Source of the DNA: Stagonosporopsis chrysanthemi
Lineage: Eukaryota; Ascomycota; Dothideomycetes; Pleosporales; Didymellaceae
DNA length: 49,241 nucleotides
Direction of reading: 5' to 3'
Assembly: GCA_022560025.1 (NCBI GenBank)
Contig: JAFISE010000207.1
Span: 1 to 49,241 of the forward strand
Shown: one piece after another, positions 11,193 to 22,500 of the stretch
Position numbering within the stretch: position 1 is the stretch's first letter
Layout of the letters: each line of letters opens with the position of its first letter
The notes under the pieces: model-generated
The model's database searches: none
The model's input: only the letters and a program-made list of their open reading frames with translations
What the model was told of the DNA's origin: nothing
Made by a program: the position numbers and the translations under genes

Positions 11193-11588
11193 ACTGTGAT
11201 GAGGTTGAGCGTTAGCAGTCGATCCACGTGCAGTAGTTTAGTTGCGTGGTCTGCGAGATCATAGGCTGCCCAGATTGTTTGATTGTAGCGTTGTCGCGAC
11301 TAAAAGTGTTTGGACGAGTGCTGCCTGTCGCGGCGTGGCGTTGAGATCTGGAAGAAGGTCCATGTCGTTCTAAGAGGTCGTGCTGGAGCTGTTCGCGATT
11401 ACGTCACAACGACATTTGACTGGCTTCGAGCGCGTGAGAACACCAATGTCCACGGTCGCAAAACACTCCCTAAGTTTCAGCCATCGAGACAATATGGCTC
11501 GTCATGGCCTTTGCAGGTTGACACGAGCTGGCTGACCAACCAATCAGAAGCAGATAAGTCCGCGGGCCGACCACCATTCCGGGAAGCT
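11193..11588. other. Bidirectional promoter region between AIM25-like and SEN2 side
   Basis: About 0.4 kb between divergent transcription units. An open frame runs through the right half (from 11310) but its upstream part has no motif; only the part from 11589 looks like a candidate exon. Confidence 0.4.
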
Positions 11589-11754
11589 ATGACTGTCAAA
11601 AGCTTTGAGCCTCGCGAAATCTTCTCCATCTCCAACCGCCTCGCAACAACGCCGCACATCGCCGGCGCGAGGCTCCACGAATCGTAAGTACCAATTTTTC
11701 CCTTTGCACCCTTCTATGATGACAACTTCAAATCATATCAGCGGCACAGCGTGA
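11589..11754 (+). CDS. Candidate spliced microprotein (35 aa) upstream of SEN2
   Basis: An ATG at 11589 opens 31 codons and then meets a perfect GTAAGT donor at 11684. A matching acceptor (ATATCAG, ending 11741) restores the frame and stops after SGTA, giving about 35 residues; the intron would be 58 nt. The peptide contains FEPREIFSISNRLATTPHI, looks soluble and has no membrane segment or signal. I do not recognise it. It may be a genuine small protein, the 5' end of an alternative transcript, or a spliced 5' leader/uORF of SEN2, whose ATG lies 113 bp downstream. Consensus splice sites are the main support. Confidence 0.35.
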
Positions 11755-11866
11755 ACATTCAGTTGCTAGCGCACGTGCTCTATGCTGTCTTCCGTTACAA
11801 AATAGACTACAACGGTATCTGACCTACCACACCTCGCCCATATTTTATCCAGCTTGGGTCTGTACA

Positions 11867-13360
11867 ATGACTGACATGGAACAGATCTTTGAAGCAACGC
11901 GCACAAGCCCAGTCAACATGGCCACAGAGACCATAGCACCAGGGCCGGCTTCTGTTCAAGCTGAGCCTGTCAAAATTGACGCTGCTGTGCTGAATGGCGA
12001 AAAGAGTGCAAATAGTGGTCCTAGGAAGCCTCGCCAAAAGCGACCAAACTACAATGAAATTCACGTCAAGCCACTCCCGCTCGATGTCCACCCGTTGCCA
12101 GCATTTATCCCACATAACCCTTTGTCTATCGTGAGGATTGCCATCACTCTTCTTTCACACTCCCTGCGTACGCCGAATTCGCACAAAGACATTCATAATG
12201 CCTACTTCTCTGAAGACACCCAATCTATACATGTCACCAACGCCGAGTCCATACGCGCACTTTGGGAACAAGGCTTTTGGGGCAAGGGTTCGCTCAGCCG
12301 TAGCGAGCCACAATGGCTTTTGGCTGAGAGGCGGAGGCGTGGCGTCGAAGCTGCAACAGCAAGCACACAGATTACACAGGCACGACGAGAAGAGCGAAGG
12401 CAGTTCAAGCTTGAGCGTGCGAAGGCGCAGCGAGAAGCAATCGAGCAGCAGCTACGCCAGGAGGGCAAGCTAGACGCCGACGGTACCATCAAAGGTCTGG
12501 TCGAGGATGGTATCGTGTCTGAGTCGCCCAGAGGTACACTGTACACGCCCGAAGCTGGCGATGTCGTGGGTCCTGCTGGCGACTCCATCGTCTCTGAGGT
12601 CGAGAAGCGCCTCGCAAACGAGACTTCGGCTTGGGGCCAGGATGGGTCTGCAGGGACCGATGCCGAAGACATCAAGGACATCGAGCACCTACAGCTCACG
12701 CCAGAGGAAGCTTTCTACCTCACTTATAATCTCGGCGCCCTCAACGTCATCGAAGGAAACTTTGTTGACGGCAACACAGCGCTTCCGGCCTGGTACCTCC
12801 TGCGACTATACAGCGCCTACGCACTGTCCCCTATCGATGACGCTGCTCTCATCGGCTTGAAGAAGATGTTCCAGTACCGGGAGCGTCTGGCTCAGAAGAC
12901 CGCTGCCCTACCAGCCACACAGCAGATTGCTCCAGACAATTCTTTCCTCCTCAAGTATGTCGTCTACCACCACTTCCGCTCGCTTGGCTGGGTTGTTCGC
13001 CCTGGCATCAAGTTTGCTGTCGACTATCTGCTATACCTTCGTGGACCTGCTTTCCACCATGCAGAGTTCGGTGTACAAATCGTTCCCTCGTACTCCCATC
13101 CCTATTGGTCCGAGACACCGGAGCGAATTGGACATTGCAAAGAAAAGGAGACGAAGGACTGGTGGTGGTTCCATCGCGTCAACCGTGTACAGACGGCTGT
13201 CATGAAGACGCTAGTGTTGGTTTATGTTGAGGTGCCGCCGCCGTGGGACGGTGAGACGAAGCAAAATGCGCTCAGCGTTGACATTGGGAAAGTTTTGAAG
13301 AGCTATAGTGTACGGGAGGTTGTGTTCAAGAGATGGAGCCCGAGCCGTAACCGCGACTAG
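11867..13360 (+). CDS. SEN2: tRNA-splicing endonuclease catalytic subunit Sen2
   Basis: A single-exon gene of 497 aa. The N-terminal part has the KRPNYNEIHVKPLPLDVHPL block typical of fungal Sen2, followed by LWEQGFWGKGSLSRSEPQWL at about residues 125-148. A charged coiled-coil-like region (EERRQFKLERAKAQREAIEQ) and an acidic linker come next. The C-terminal catalytic fold contains YHHFRSLGWVVRPGIKFAVD and then DYLLYLRGPAFHHAEF, where the active-site Tyr (about 390) and His (about 398) lie; the third residue is Lys about 447 in MKTLVLVYVEV. With Sen15, Sen34 and Sen54 it cuts the 5' splice site of tRNA introns. Length is near the fungal norm. An intron-bearing tRNA lies in the same window. 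Confidence 0.93.
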   Translation: MTDMEQIFEATRTSPVNMATETIAPGPASVQAEPVKIDAAVLNGEKSANSGPRKPRQKRPNYNEIHVKPLPLDVHPLPAFIPHNPLSIVRIAITLLSHSLRTPNSHKDIHNAYFSEDTQSIHVTNAESIRALWEQGFWGKGSLSRSEPQWLLAERRRRGVEAATASTQITQARREERRQFKLERAKAQREAIEQQLRQEGKLDADGTIKGLVEDGIVSESPRGTLYTPEAGDVVGPAGDSIVSEVEKRLANETSAWGQDGSAGTDAEDIKDIEHLQLTPEEAFYLTYNLGALNVIEGNFVDGNTALPAWYLLRLYSAYALSPIDDAALIGLKKMFQYRERLAQKTAALPATQQIAPDNSFLLKYVVYHHFRSLGWVVRPGIKFAVDYLLYLRGPAFHHAEFGVQIVPSYSHPYWSETPERIGHCKEKETKDWWWFHRVNRVQTAVMKTLVLVYVEVPPPWDGETKQNALSVDIGKVLKSYSVREVVFKRWSPSRNRD

Positions 13361-13519
13361 AGTTCTCACTACACACATGGCCGCTTCTGCAGTGTCAAAG
13401 AGCGATAGCCGAGCTGGATCGTGGATTATGTTGCTAATGGGATACCGGTATTGTACAATCTATGTGCGTTCAAACTCTTGGGATCCTCGTCGAATCGTTG
13501 TCCTTCACCCAAACCATCC

Positions 13520-15254
13520 TCATACCTTCTCTGTGCTCTCTTCTTCGGTTACTTTCGCAATTTTCTTGTCCGTAATACCCTTCCACTCCATCATGGCCAC
13601 TCCCACGATCGTGCACGAGCTTAGAATAGCTGCCACGAGGAAGGTTCTGGTAATGCCATAATTGTACGCATCGACGACCACATCGATCTCATCGGCTGGC
13701 ACAATCTTGCGAATGGCAGTCGCGCCCGTGTCCACGATCTGCTGTGCATCCAACCCCGCAACACCAGACAAGCGCTGTACCAGCTTTGTCGCAAATATGT
13801 TCTGGCAGACAGACAAGAACACGGCGCCACCGAGCTGCTGCATAAGAAATCCCAGACCAAGACCAAGCGGAATATCTTTCTTGGGCAACACAGTCTGCGC
13901 AGCAAGACTGGCTTGCTGTGCACCGCATCCCAGCCCTAGACCAAATAGCACTTGGTATCCGATCCAGTAGCTGTGGTCCGAGTATCGGGTCATCGTGCTC
14001 AGCAAGCCCGCACCAATGGAACTCAACACCGAGCAGACGATCATGCCAGGAATATAATAGCGGATTCGTTGGGTGACCTTTGCTGAGACTATGCTCGCTA
14101 TAACCATGGCAATTACCATCGGGATGGTGTTGATGCCAGCATGTGTTGCGCTAAGGTCTTTGGCTACTTGGAACCAGATTGCGAAATAGTATGCCACGGC
14201 CATGACGGATCCGTAGTTTAGGAATGTGAAGATCAGACTGCCCAAGACAGAGCGGTTGAGCACGACGCGTGTAGGCGCCATGGCGGTCTCCGGCGTGAGC
14301 GTTTCGACGACAGCGAAGATGACGAGCAAAACACCAAAGTTGGCCAAGAGCCCGATGATCTTGGGATCGGACCAAGCGTGTGTGGTTCCACCCCACTGAA
14401 GAGCGAGAACGAGACAGACGACGCATGGGACGAAGAAAAAAATGCCCACAGGATCAAGACGCTGGATCTGCTGCAGAACTGAGAGATTCTCCCGCTTCGG
14501 CGCATTCATGTGGAAGAAGAACGCTATAACCGTCACCGTAAAGGCGCCAATGGGGAGGTTGATGTAAAAGCACCATCGCCAGGAGCTATACTGGTCAGTC
14601 CTTACATGCGGCAGAAGGGGAAAGAGGAAAGCTCTTACATGTGATCAGTAAACGCACCACCCACGATTGGCCCCAACACTGCAGACACTCCAAACGCCAT
14701 ACCGAATATCGCCGTATACATCGGCCGTTTGCTCAACGGCACCATGCCGACAATCACCATCATGCCGCCCTGGAATATCCCCGCCGACCCTATCCCGGCC
14801 ACCGCTCGTCCCACGATAAACGCCACAGACGAGGGTGCCGCTCCACAAACCGCTGAGCCGACCTCGAATATAACGATTGAGGCGAGAAACGTCCATTTCG
14901 TTGAGTAGAGCTGGTAAATGCGACCGAAGATGGGGTTAAAACACGCGCCGGTCAAGAGGTAGGCTGAGCCGTACCACCCGATATCTCCGATAGAATTGAA
15001 TGCGTTGGTCATGGCGGGAATGGCTACTGCAATGATTGTGCGGTCCTGGGTACGGATTAGTTGGGAGTGTAGGATGGGAAGAGAAGGGGGCGGGATGTTA
15101 CCAGAGCGACAAGAAACACGGACATGTACATGCCGAGCATGACAGTGATGAACTTTAGCGATTTGGGGTTGAAGTTGCTTTCGTTGATGTCTTTGTGTGA
15201 GGGGGTTTTGTTAACTGGCGTGCTTGGGGCCATGTCGGTAGAGTGTGTGGACAT
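13520..15254 (-). CDS. MFS multidrug transporter, DHA2 (14-helix) type
   Basis: Three exons, 15254-15102, 15045-14639 and 14585-13520, with introns of 56 and 53 nt, give 541 aa. Splicing recreates two family hallmarks: VFLVAL-DRTIIAVAIPAMTNAF (motif D1 region in TM1) and FTDHI-SWRWCFYINLPIGAF (TM6/7 region). GRAVAGIGSAGIFQGGMMV and FGVSAVLGPIVGG (antiporter motif C) lie in exon 2. The remaining sequence gives about 14 helices. Family members are plasma-membrane or vacuolar drug:proton antiporters that export fungicides or the cell's own metabolites; the substrate is unknown. It is divergent from the Zn2Cys6 regulator at 15762, suggesting co-regulation. The start at 15254 follows a promoter-like gap; the longer upstream open frame is not used because its extra residues are not family-like. 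Confidence 0.9.
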
Positions 15255-15761
15255 TTCGAGTAACTTTACAATCAAGCTTTTCTTGTCGAATGCTTTGTAA
15301 ATTCGTATCCGTGCTTGATTGAGACTGTACTGCACGACTGAGGCATCAACTATATACATATTCTTTCGGATCCGACGATTGCTGCCTTCATACAGAGAAT
15401 CGGAGATAGGTGGAAGTCGGAGGGCGTGATTGGCCAATTCACCGAGCAAGACCGAACGACGCTAACGGAGTGTCCCAATCCCCGAGCGTTCACGCGCTGA
15501 CTGCGAAGCATCCTCCTCATTCCGTCCTCATCGCAGTTTCGGACCTTATCTTCCTGCGAGTGCTCAGGCCCTCACTGTAGAGCGTCTGCGCCAACCTGTC
15601 AACTCGTCATTCTGCGTTCCTCATCAACATCATTGGAGGCCTGAATACGTCTAAACCTCTTGTCGCACCTCGACACCAGCACGGCGTGAACATCGCACTA
15701 CTTGCCTCGACACATCTATAGTTATATTGAATGTCGAGTAGGTCGCACATCATCATCTATC
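15255..15761. promoter_or_regulatory. Shared divergent promoter of the MFS pump and Zn2Cys6 regulator
   Basis: This 507-bp region separates two start codons pointing apart. It contains CGGATCCG (15367-15374), a CGG-N2-CCG inverted pair, and three CGGAG copies at 15401, 15418 and 15466; the first two are direct repeats. CGG triplets are the half-sites of Zn2Cys6 proteins. A palindromic double CCAAT box lies at 15429-15438. Regulation of both genes by the adjacent factor is an inference. Confidence 0.5.
15429..15438. promoter_or_regulatory. Palindromic CCAAT box
   Basis: ATTGGCCAAT contains a CCAAT box on each strand and lies between CGGAG elements in the divergent promoter. It could recruit the fungal CCAAT-binding complex (HapB/C/E). 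This is motif-level evidence only. Confidence 0.4.
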
Positions 15762-17927
15762 ATGGATGCACAGCAGACCACGGCAGTGGGTTCTTCTTAT
15801 CGCCCCCCTAAGCCCCAGCGCATTCTAGCTTGTGTGCTCTGCCAGCAACGCAAGGTTAAGTGCGATCGCAAGTTCCCTTGTAACCATTGCCTGAAGGCTA
15901 GAGTTACATGTGTGCCTGCTCAACAGATGCCGAGACGGAGGAAGCGACCTACAGAGCAGGAGCTGATCGACCGGCTCAGACAGTATGAAGAGTTGTTGAG
16001 GAAAAACAACATCGCTATCGAACCTACTAACGAGATTGAAACAGACTTTGCAGCTAATGAAGGTGGCGGAGATGGCACTGCGAGTGTTGTTGTGCAGGCC
16101 GGAAAAATCAAGAACGAAGAGCAGCCCACGGGCGAGGTGAAGGACTTCTGGGATGCAATGCATCAAAGACCTCCAGGCTCTCATGATGTCACAGAGAAAG
16201 CAGCTGCTGACGAAAGTGTGGATAATCCGACGTTCGACGACCTCTCCGAACCAGTCATTGTCAAGGTCTGGGGTCGCGTATTTGAGAGCGACCACAACCA
16301 CCTATTCGGTGACTCTAAACTCGACGGTCCCTTGTCGGCCTTACATCCTAGCCATGTCCAGATCTTCCGACTCTGGCAGATATACTTGGACAACATCAAT
16401 CCACTTCTCAAGGTTACGCATGCGCCTTCTCTTCAGGCACGCATTCTCGATGCCGCGGTTGATGTCACGTGTATCAGTCATGAGCTGGAGGCCCTGATGT
16501 TCAGCATATACTGCGCTGCTATCATCACTATGAATGAAGACGAATGTCGATCTACGCTGGGGAATTCGAAGGCGAAGCTTCTCAGGAAGTACCAAGACGC
16601 TTGTCATCAGGCTCTCATTGACTGCGGATTCTTGAGATCCAGAGAGCGCGATTGCTTAACAGCATTCTTTCTGTATCTGGTAGGCCTAATGAACGAACAG
16701 TGATACACGACATGCCGCTAATTGCTTCAGATCTCTTTGAGACCAGATACTCACCCTCATACGTTGTCGCCCATGTTCGCCATTGCTTTCCGTATCGCTC
16801 ACCGCATGAACATTTCCAACGAGGCGGCCAATGAAAAACTTGGTGTCTTTGAAGCCGAGATGCGCCGTCGTCTCTGGTGGGCGATGGTCGTTTACGACAG
16901 TCGCATATCCGAAATGACCGACTATAAGACAACGCAGCTCGTTCCAACGTGGGACTGTAAGATGCCCGTAAACGTCAACGACTTTGACCTCCGACCGGAA
17001 ATGACGACACATCCCACAGATCAGGAAGCACCAACCGAGGCGCTGTTTGCTGTCGTTCGTGGCGCAATAGGAAACTACATCCGATATAATGCTTGGCACC
17101 TTGATTTTGTTAATCCGATGCTCAGGCATGTTGCTAAAGCAACGCAACATTTGTTCGATCCATATGACAACGACCTAAAGGGCCTTGAGGATGTAATTGA
17201 GAACCGCCACCTTAAGTTCTGCAACGCCGAGAACCCATTACACTACACCGCGATCTGGTGGGCCCGCAACTACCTCGCCAAATACCGATTCTTCCTCCAC
17301 TGCTCCCAGCATGCAGAAAAACCCGATCACCAAACAAACGAACAGAGCAGCACGATCTTTTCATGTGCGCTTCGCATGCTTGAATGCGACACCGCCCTCC
17401 TATCATCGCCACTTACAAAAGGCTATCGCTGGCTGATCCAATTTCACTTTCCCTTCCCAGCATACGTGCGCATCGTGCAGGACATCCGCGCGCGCCCGAT
17501 TGGCCCTCACGCAGACAAAGCATGGGAGATGATGACCGCCAACTATGCTGTCCGATTCGTAGACATGGAGCCAAGCGCCAATCTGCTGTTCAAGATGTTT
17601 GCGTCGACCGTTTTGCAGGCGTGGGCTGCGAGACATGAGGCTCTGTTTAGTCAGGATGATGCAGGAGGTGCGCGCAATATGATTGTTGATATCAAGAGGA
17701 AGTTACGACAGACGTCGCCTCCTACGACAAAGGCGACTGGTGCCGCGCCGGCTATACAGGTCGGTATGGCGATGCTTCCACAAAGCGAAGTCCGCACGCT
17801 GCCAGTGTTGGACCAGGAGTCGTTTGATTATTTTGATCCGAGCCTTGCTGAGCTCAACGTGGACCTGCTTGAGATGGACTGGAGTAATATCGATTGGAAT
17901 GCAATGTCAGGATTTGAATGGCCGTGA
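15762..17927 (+). CDS. Zn2Cys6 transcription factor with fungal-specific middle domain
   Basis: Two exons, 15762-16679 and 16731-17927, with a 51-nt phase-0 intron, give 704 aa. The DNA-binding cluster has six Cys at residues 24, 27, 34, 40, 43 and 50 (CxxCx6Cx5CxxCx6C). A basic linker (RRRKRP) and a short coiled coil (ELIDRLRQYEELLRKNN, about residues 66-84) for dimerisation follow. The middle homology region spans about residues 200-560 and includes ALHPSHVQIFRLWQIYLDNI, LTAFFLYL joined across the intron to ISLRPDTHPHTLSPM, and EAEMRRRLWWAMVVYDSR. The C-terminus is acidic and aromatic (SFDYFDPSLAELNVDLLEMD), a likely activation segment. Being divergent from a DHA2 pump, it may control that pump; this is inferred from position. 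The start at 15762 is the first Met compatible with the domain. Confidence 0.9.
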
Positions 17928-18518
17928 TTGGTATCCGAGAGCGCTGTGAACAAACGTATCTTCGTCAACTCTATGTGGACTGATCGCCGGACTGCCCATG
18001 TAGAGCATTCGCCACGATGTCTGATATTTATCACTTGATACGATCTCGATCACCAAACGTACATCAAGGAACTTATACGCAACCAACCCCTAGGCTCTGA
18101 AAGCCTGTCGAAGTACAAAGTATGTCACTAAGGCGGTAAGCAGAAGGAGTCATCCTGTAGCTGCAGTGCTGTTTCTGAAATGTACAAAGCTGAGAACTAT
18201 GGAATAACGAAACACTATAGATGCGACCCTACTGTCTGCTCTCTCTCTGCTAACCTAATAAGACTGCCTCATCTTCTGCGATTGTTGTCGAGTCTCAATC
18301 CTATGCTTCTGCCAAAGGTGATCACGCAACTTATTAATTCGATAGAAGCCCATGCTACATCAAGCTTGTGTGCAAGTGTGGCGATGCTCCCCATGATTCT
18401 TCACGTGGCGGCGGCACTCTCCTGGTTGACTGAAAGTGCCGTCACATCCACGCGGGAATTCTGTTACAAAGCCGTCCAATGCGGAAGCTTGTAGCAGGTA
18501 GGAAGTGAGTGGTGCTGA
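17928..18518. other. Intergenic region, no supported gene
   Basis: The 3' flank of the Zn2Cys6 gene. A 104-codon plus-strand frame (18180-18494) lacks any recognisable motif and is not called. Confidence 0.5.
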
Positions 18519-19285
18519 TCATGCCGGCGGTACTGAGAGCCAAGCGTCTGATGAGGCTGATACACCAGTCTCACTCCAGCTTGTTGTTACAGGCATTACC
18601 TGATTGTTGTCAACGGTGATGTCATCAAAATTCGCCAGGAAGGCTTGAAGCGTGGAGCAGATATCCTCTGTAATTGTATTGTTAGAATTTGCAACAAACA
18701 GGGGAGCCAGGCTGGGAGGCAGGGGACGTTCGGGGTTGCCACGACGGGCATGCCACCCGTTGGCTGTTGACTGAAAATCCACTGCACTAGTATGGGTGAT
18801 GTTTGGCTTTGCTTTCACAGGACTTCTGCCTGACCGGGATTGGAGAAACCCACTTACCCGTCACCAGCTACATTGTGGCTAGCCACGTGGTTGTCCAGGA
18901 TGATGTTGCTGCCTAGGCTAAAAGTGTCCCTCTGAGAGCCCTTGGAAAGATTCGGAGACTGTAAATGATAGGCAACTGTGGCGTTCCCTCCCGCAAGGTA
19001 TGCATTCTCTGGAGATGGAGGCAACGACACATTGCGAGGAGCTAGCTGGATAGGCGAAGAGGTTGCGAAAGCAAGGGATTGAGCAACAGAACAGGATACT
19101 GTGCTAAAGGAGAGACGGAGAGTAAAATTGCGGGATTTGGGGACGCTTTGGAACGTTGTAGGGCGGTACGGAAATGAGTGATGTGAAGGGCCATGTGACG
19201 GGCTGTTCATGACTAGTGTGCTCTTTTCACGTACAAGCTCTGTGCAAGGCGGCCAATAACTACGCTGATCTATTCGGTACAACAT
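18519..19285 (-). CDS. Uncertain hypothetical or decayed gene
   Basis: A 143-codon frame (19285-18854) contains a hydrophobic, Ser-rich stretch and then a plausible mature sequence with ENAYLAGGNATVAYHLQSP and NIILDNHVASHNVAGDG. A GTAAGT donor sits at its end and an acceptor (TTTTCAG) about 90 nt on; joining gives GQQPTGGMPVVATPNVP but soon loses coding character, while another frame of the same DNA (18519-18818) reads well as FVANSNNTITEDICSTLQAF. The coding signal thus changes frame, suggesting a frameshifted or wrongly modelled gene. I do not recognise the protein. It may be a small secreted protein or a relic. Confidence 0.3.
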
Positions 19286-19568
19286 GTACAGTTGCCCTGT
19301 CGCACATCAGCCTGCCTCAAACGGGAAAATGAAGGTCAATTGAATACCATATAGTGCTGGCAGTTTGCAGTGTCAACGGCAGCCGAAGGAAGTGATAAGA
19401 TAAGCGGGTCTAGCAATCTATTATAATAAGGAATCAAGTAAGTCTATGGTATACAATGCACAATGCTCGCTATACATGAATGCTAAGAGGAAGAAGCAAC
19501 AATAGGGATTCTCCTTCCAGTCCGATCCACTGAAGGCCCGGACAGTAAGGTGAGAGCGAGCAAGAGAC

Positions 19569-22500
19569 TTATTCAGCCTTCTTGCTAGCCTTAGTCCTGA
19601 GCTTCATAAGCCCGTAGACTAAAGCGTAGCTACTCAGCACGAAGATAACACAGATCGCAGCATCCCTCCAGCCATAGTAGTATTCGTTAAGGTTAACAGT
19701 GTACAGGTAGTCGTTACCACGACGGTACTGGCAGACTCGGCAGTCAGCCGTCGCATCGCCGTTGATGAGATTGTTGCGAGCGCCAGGACCAGCGAGCCAG
19801 CCCTCAAGGTATTGTGCGCAAGTCTGGCCAGAAGGAGGATCGAAGATTGCAAACTCGGATTCTTTGCAGTTTATTTCCCAGTCGAAGTCAGCGAACACAA
19901 GCAGTGCGCCCATGAGGTAGTTGAACGGGTTAAGATAGTAAACCCAGTAGCGCCAGAAAGGTTGAATCTGAGCGTAAGGGACAAGGACACCGCAGAAGGA
20001 GATAAGGGTACCGAGAAGGAGCGGGTTGACGAGGGACGCGAAGACGGCGTTGGGCGCGTAGGCGGCAACAAATTGACCGAAACCAGTGTAGAAGAACCTG
20101 AAGAGTAGTTAGCATCTCTTAAATTTCAGTTTGGGAGTAGGCAGACTTACTGGTAGATCAACATGACGAAGAAGATTGCACCTGCCTTGTCAGATGAGAC
20201 AGGGAGGCCGGCGGTGTAGTAGAAGCAGAGGAAGTAGAGGATGCTACAGATGACCAGGTAGGGCATCTCCGAGACAATGAGACCAGTAGTGAAGGAAGAC
20301 CAGTGATACATCTTGGACTTCTTCTCTCTTGTCTCATAAATGTCACGACGGTCGATGAAGAGGGGCTGGAGTTGCGCGATGACACCAGGAGCGACAAAGA
20401 TGTAGTTGAACAGAGAGAAGAGAACCAGTTGCTGCTCCGCGACTGAGTCACCGATATTCCAGAAGGAAAATCCGACAAAGAGGGCTGTACCGATGTGGAG
20501 GGCAAACTTGTTGTTGACGTAGTCAATGTTGCGGTACAGTGAGACATTCATTCGTTGAGTGACAAGCTTAGTCTGGGTCCACATATCGGTAGCAAACTCG
20601 TGTCCGTCATCAGTAGTACCAGGTGGTTTGCCCGCAGCGTCGGTAATGATGTGCTCGAGGTCTTGCTGCATCTGTGCTTGCTCAGGCGAGTCCAACCAGA
20701 CCTGGTGCCAGTCTTGCTCGTTAGAATGGGAGCCGGTGACGACGTCAATCATGAACTCTGCGGGGTTGGATCCTTGAGGGCATGGCACACCGTTGCGATC
20801 AAAGTAGTTCTTGACGGTCTGGCCGTTGTCGCCAATGTCGCCGAAATAAACAGTCTTACCGCCCTTAGCTAGTAGGAGAAGCGTGTCAAACTGAGCAAAA
20901 AGCTGAGCAGAGGGCTGATGGATGGTGACCAATACTGCTTGACCAACGTCTGCAAGCTTCCTGAGGAAACGAACAGTATTGAATGCAGCTTGACCATCAA
21001 GGCCAGAAGTCGGTTCGTCCAAGAAAATCAAAATTGATGGCTTCGAGACAAGCTCAACACCAATAGTGACGCGTTTTCGCTGCTCAACAGACAAACCAGC
21101 ACCGATGCGTCCAATCAGTGTGTGTTCGAGATCGTGCAATTCCAGGAGATCGATGATAGTGTCAACGTACGCAAGCTTATCTTCGCGAGAAGTCTCACGG
21201 CTCTGGCGGAGAAGAGCAGAAAATTCAAGGGCTTCGCGGACCGTGCAGAAAGGCTCATGAACATCGAGCTGCTCACAGTAACCGGCAGAGCGCTGAAAAG
21301 AAACAGGCAGCGGGCGACCATCGACAAAGATTTCTCCGTGGATAGTTCCGTCCGTCTTTCGCTGGGCCAGAACGTCCAGTAGCGTAGTCTTTCCGGCACC
21401 AGAAGAGCCCATGAGAGCACCCAACATACCAGGTTTGACATAGCCATTGACCTTATCCAGGAGTGTCCGAGGGCCTGTAGGAGTCTGTACGACATATGAC
21501 AAGTTTCGCCAGGTGAATACGGATGTGTTGCGCATCAAAACGTTTCCGGCCTCTCCACTTGGGGGGTTGTTGTCGTCGTTGCCTTGTGTGCGAGGGGCCT
21601 TTTCGTTACTTTGTGCTTCGACATCAGTAGGCAGAACAGACTTGGAGATTTTCCTCGCGTTTTCGCGAGGAATAAGGAGCGAGCCTGCAGAGCCAGCTCC
21701 ATCATCCCAGCGAAGTGTGAAGAAGATGGTCAGGGCGATAAAGAGAAACCACCATGCGAAAAGAATGCCCACGTTGCGCCATATGTGGGATGACGAGTAG
21801 GACAAACTTTCGAGGTATTCTTCACCAGTTAATGATACAGCGCCAGGGGCAGCGCCGGAAACTCCAGCGCATGACTGATGAGCAGGGTCTTGGTACTGGG
21901 GAAGGAAGTTCGGGACAAGATTGCTGAAGGCGCAAGGAATGTTTGTGCCCTCAAACTCATTTGCCAGCAACGACTCGAAACCATAAGATAGAGGGTTTAT
22001 CCAGTAGATCCACACAAACCAAGGGTGCATTGCTGGCTTGGGGATTTGGTACCCAATGTATAAAACGAGAGCCGTAGTGGAGAAACCGGAAGCCTTAGAG
22101 GCAGCGTCGAAGTTTGGGAAAGCAGCACCAATCATCCGGAAAAAGGCAGTCATGACAAAGGTGGTCAGATAAACGATGAACCAACAGGTGAAAAATGCTG
22201 CTGCAGTGGCTTTCAAGGCAGTCATCCAGTATAGGATGACGATAAATGAGGTGACCTGGAAAAAGAGAATTGGAACATCGGCTGCAATCTGGGCAAGGCA
22301 GAATGCTGCAGGGTTGTAGAAAGCAAAGTTCTTGTGCTTGGCGAGAATGGGCCGACCAGCATAGGAGTCTGTGACCTCAGACATAGCGACCAAAGCGTTG
22401 TAGAGAAGGGCCAAGAAGAGGGCGCCACCTTTAATGAACAATCCGGCTGAGTTGTCGGGGGCGTTGTAAAACAGTGATCCGGAGATTAAAGCCTGCACGA

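Noticed and set aside
15255..15449. Extension of the DHA2 transporter to an upstream Met at 15449
   Set aside because: The added 65 residues are not family-like and would occupy the shared promoter with its CGG and CCAAT elements.
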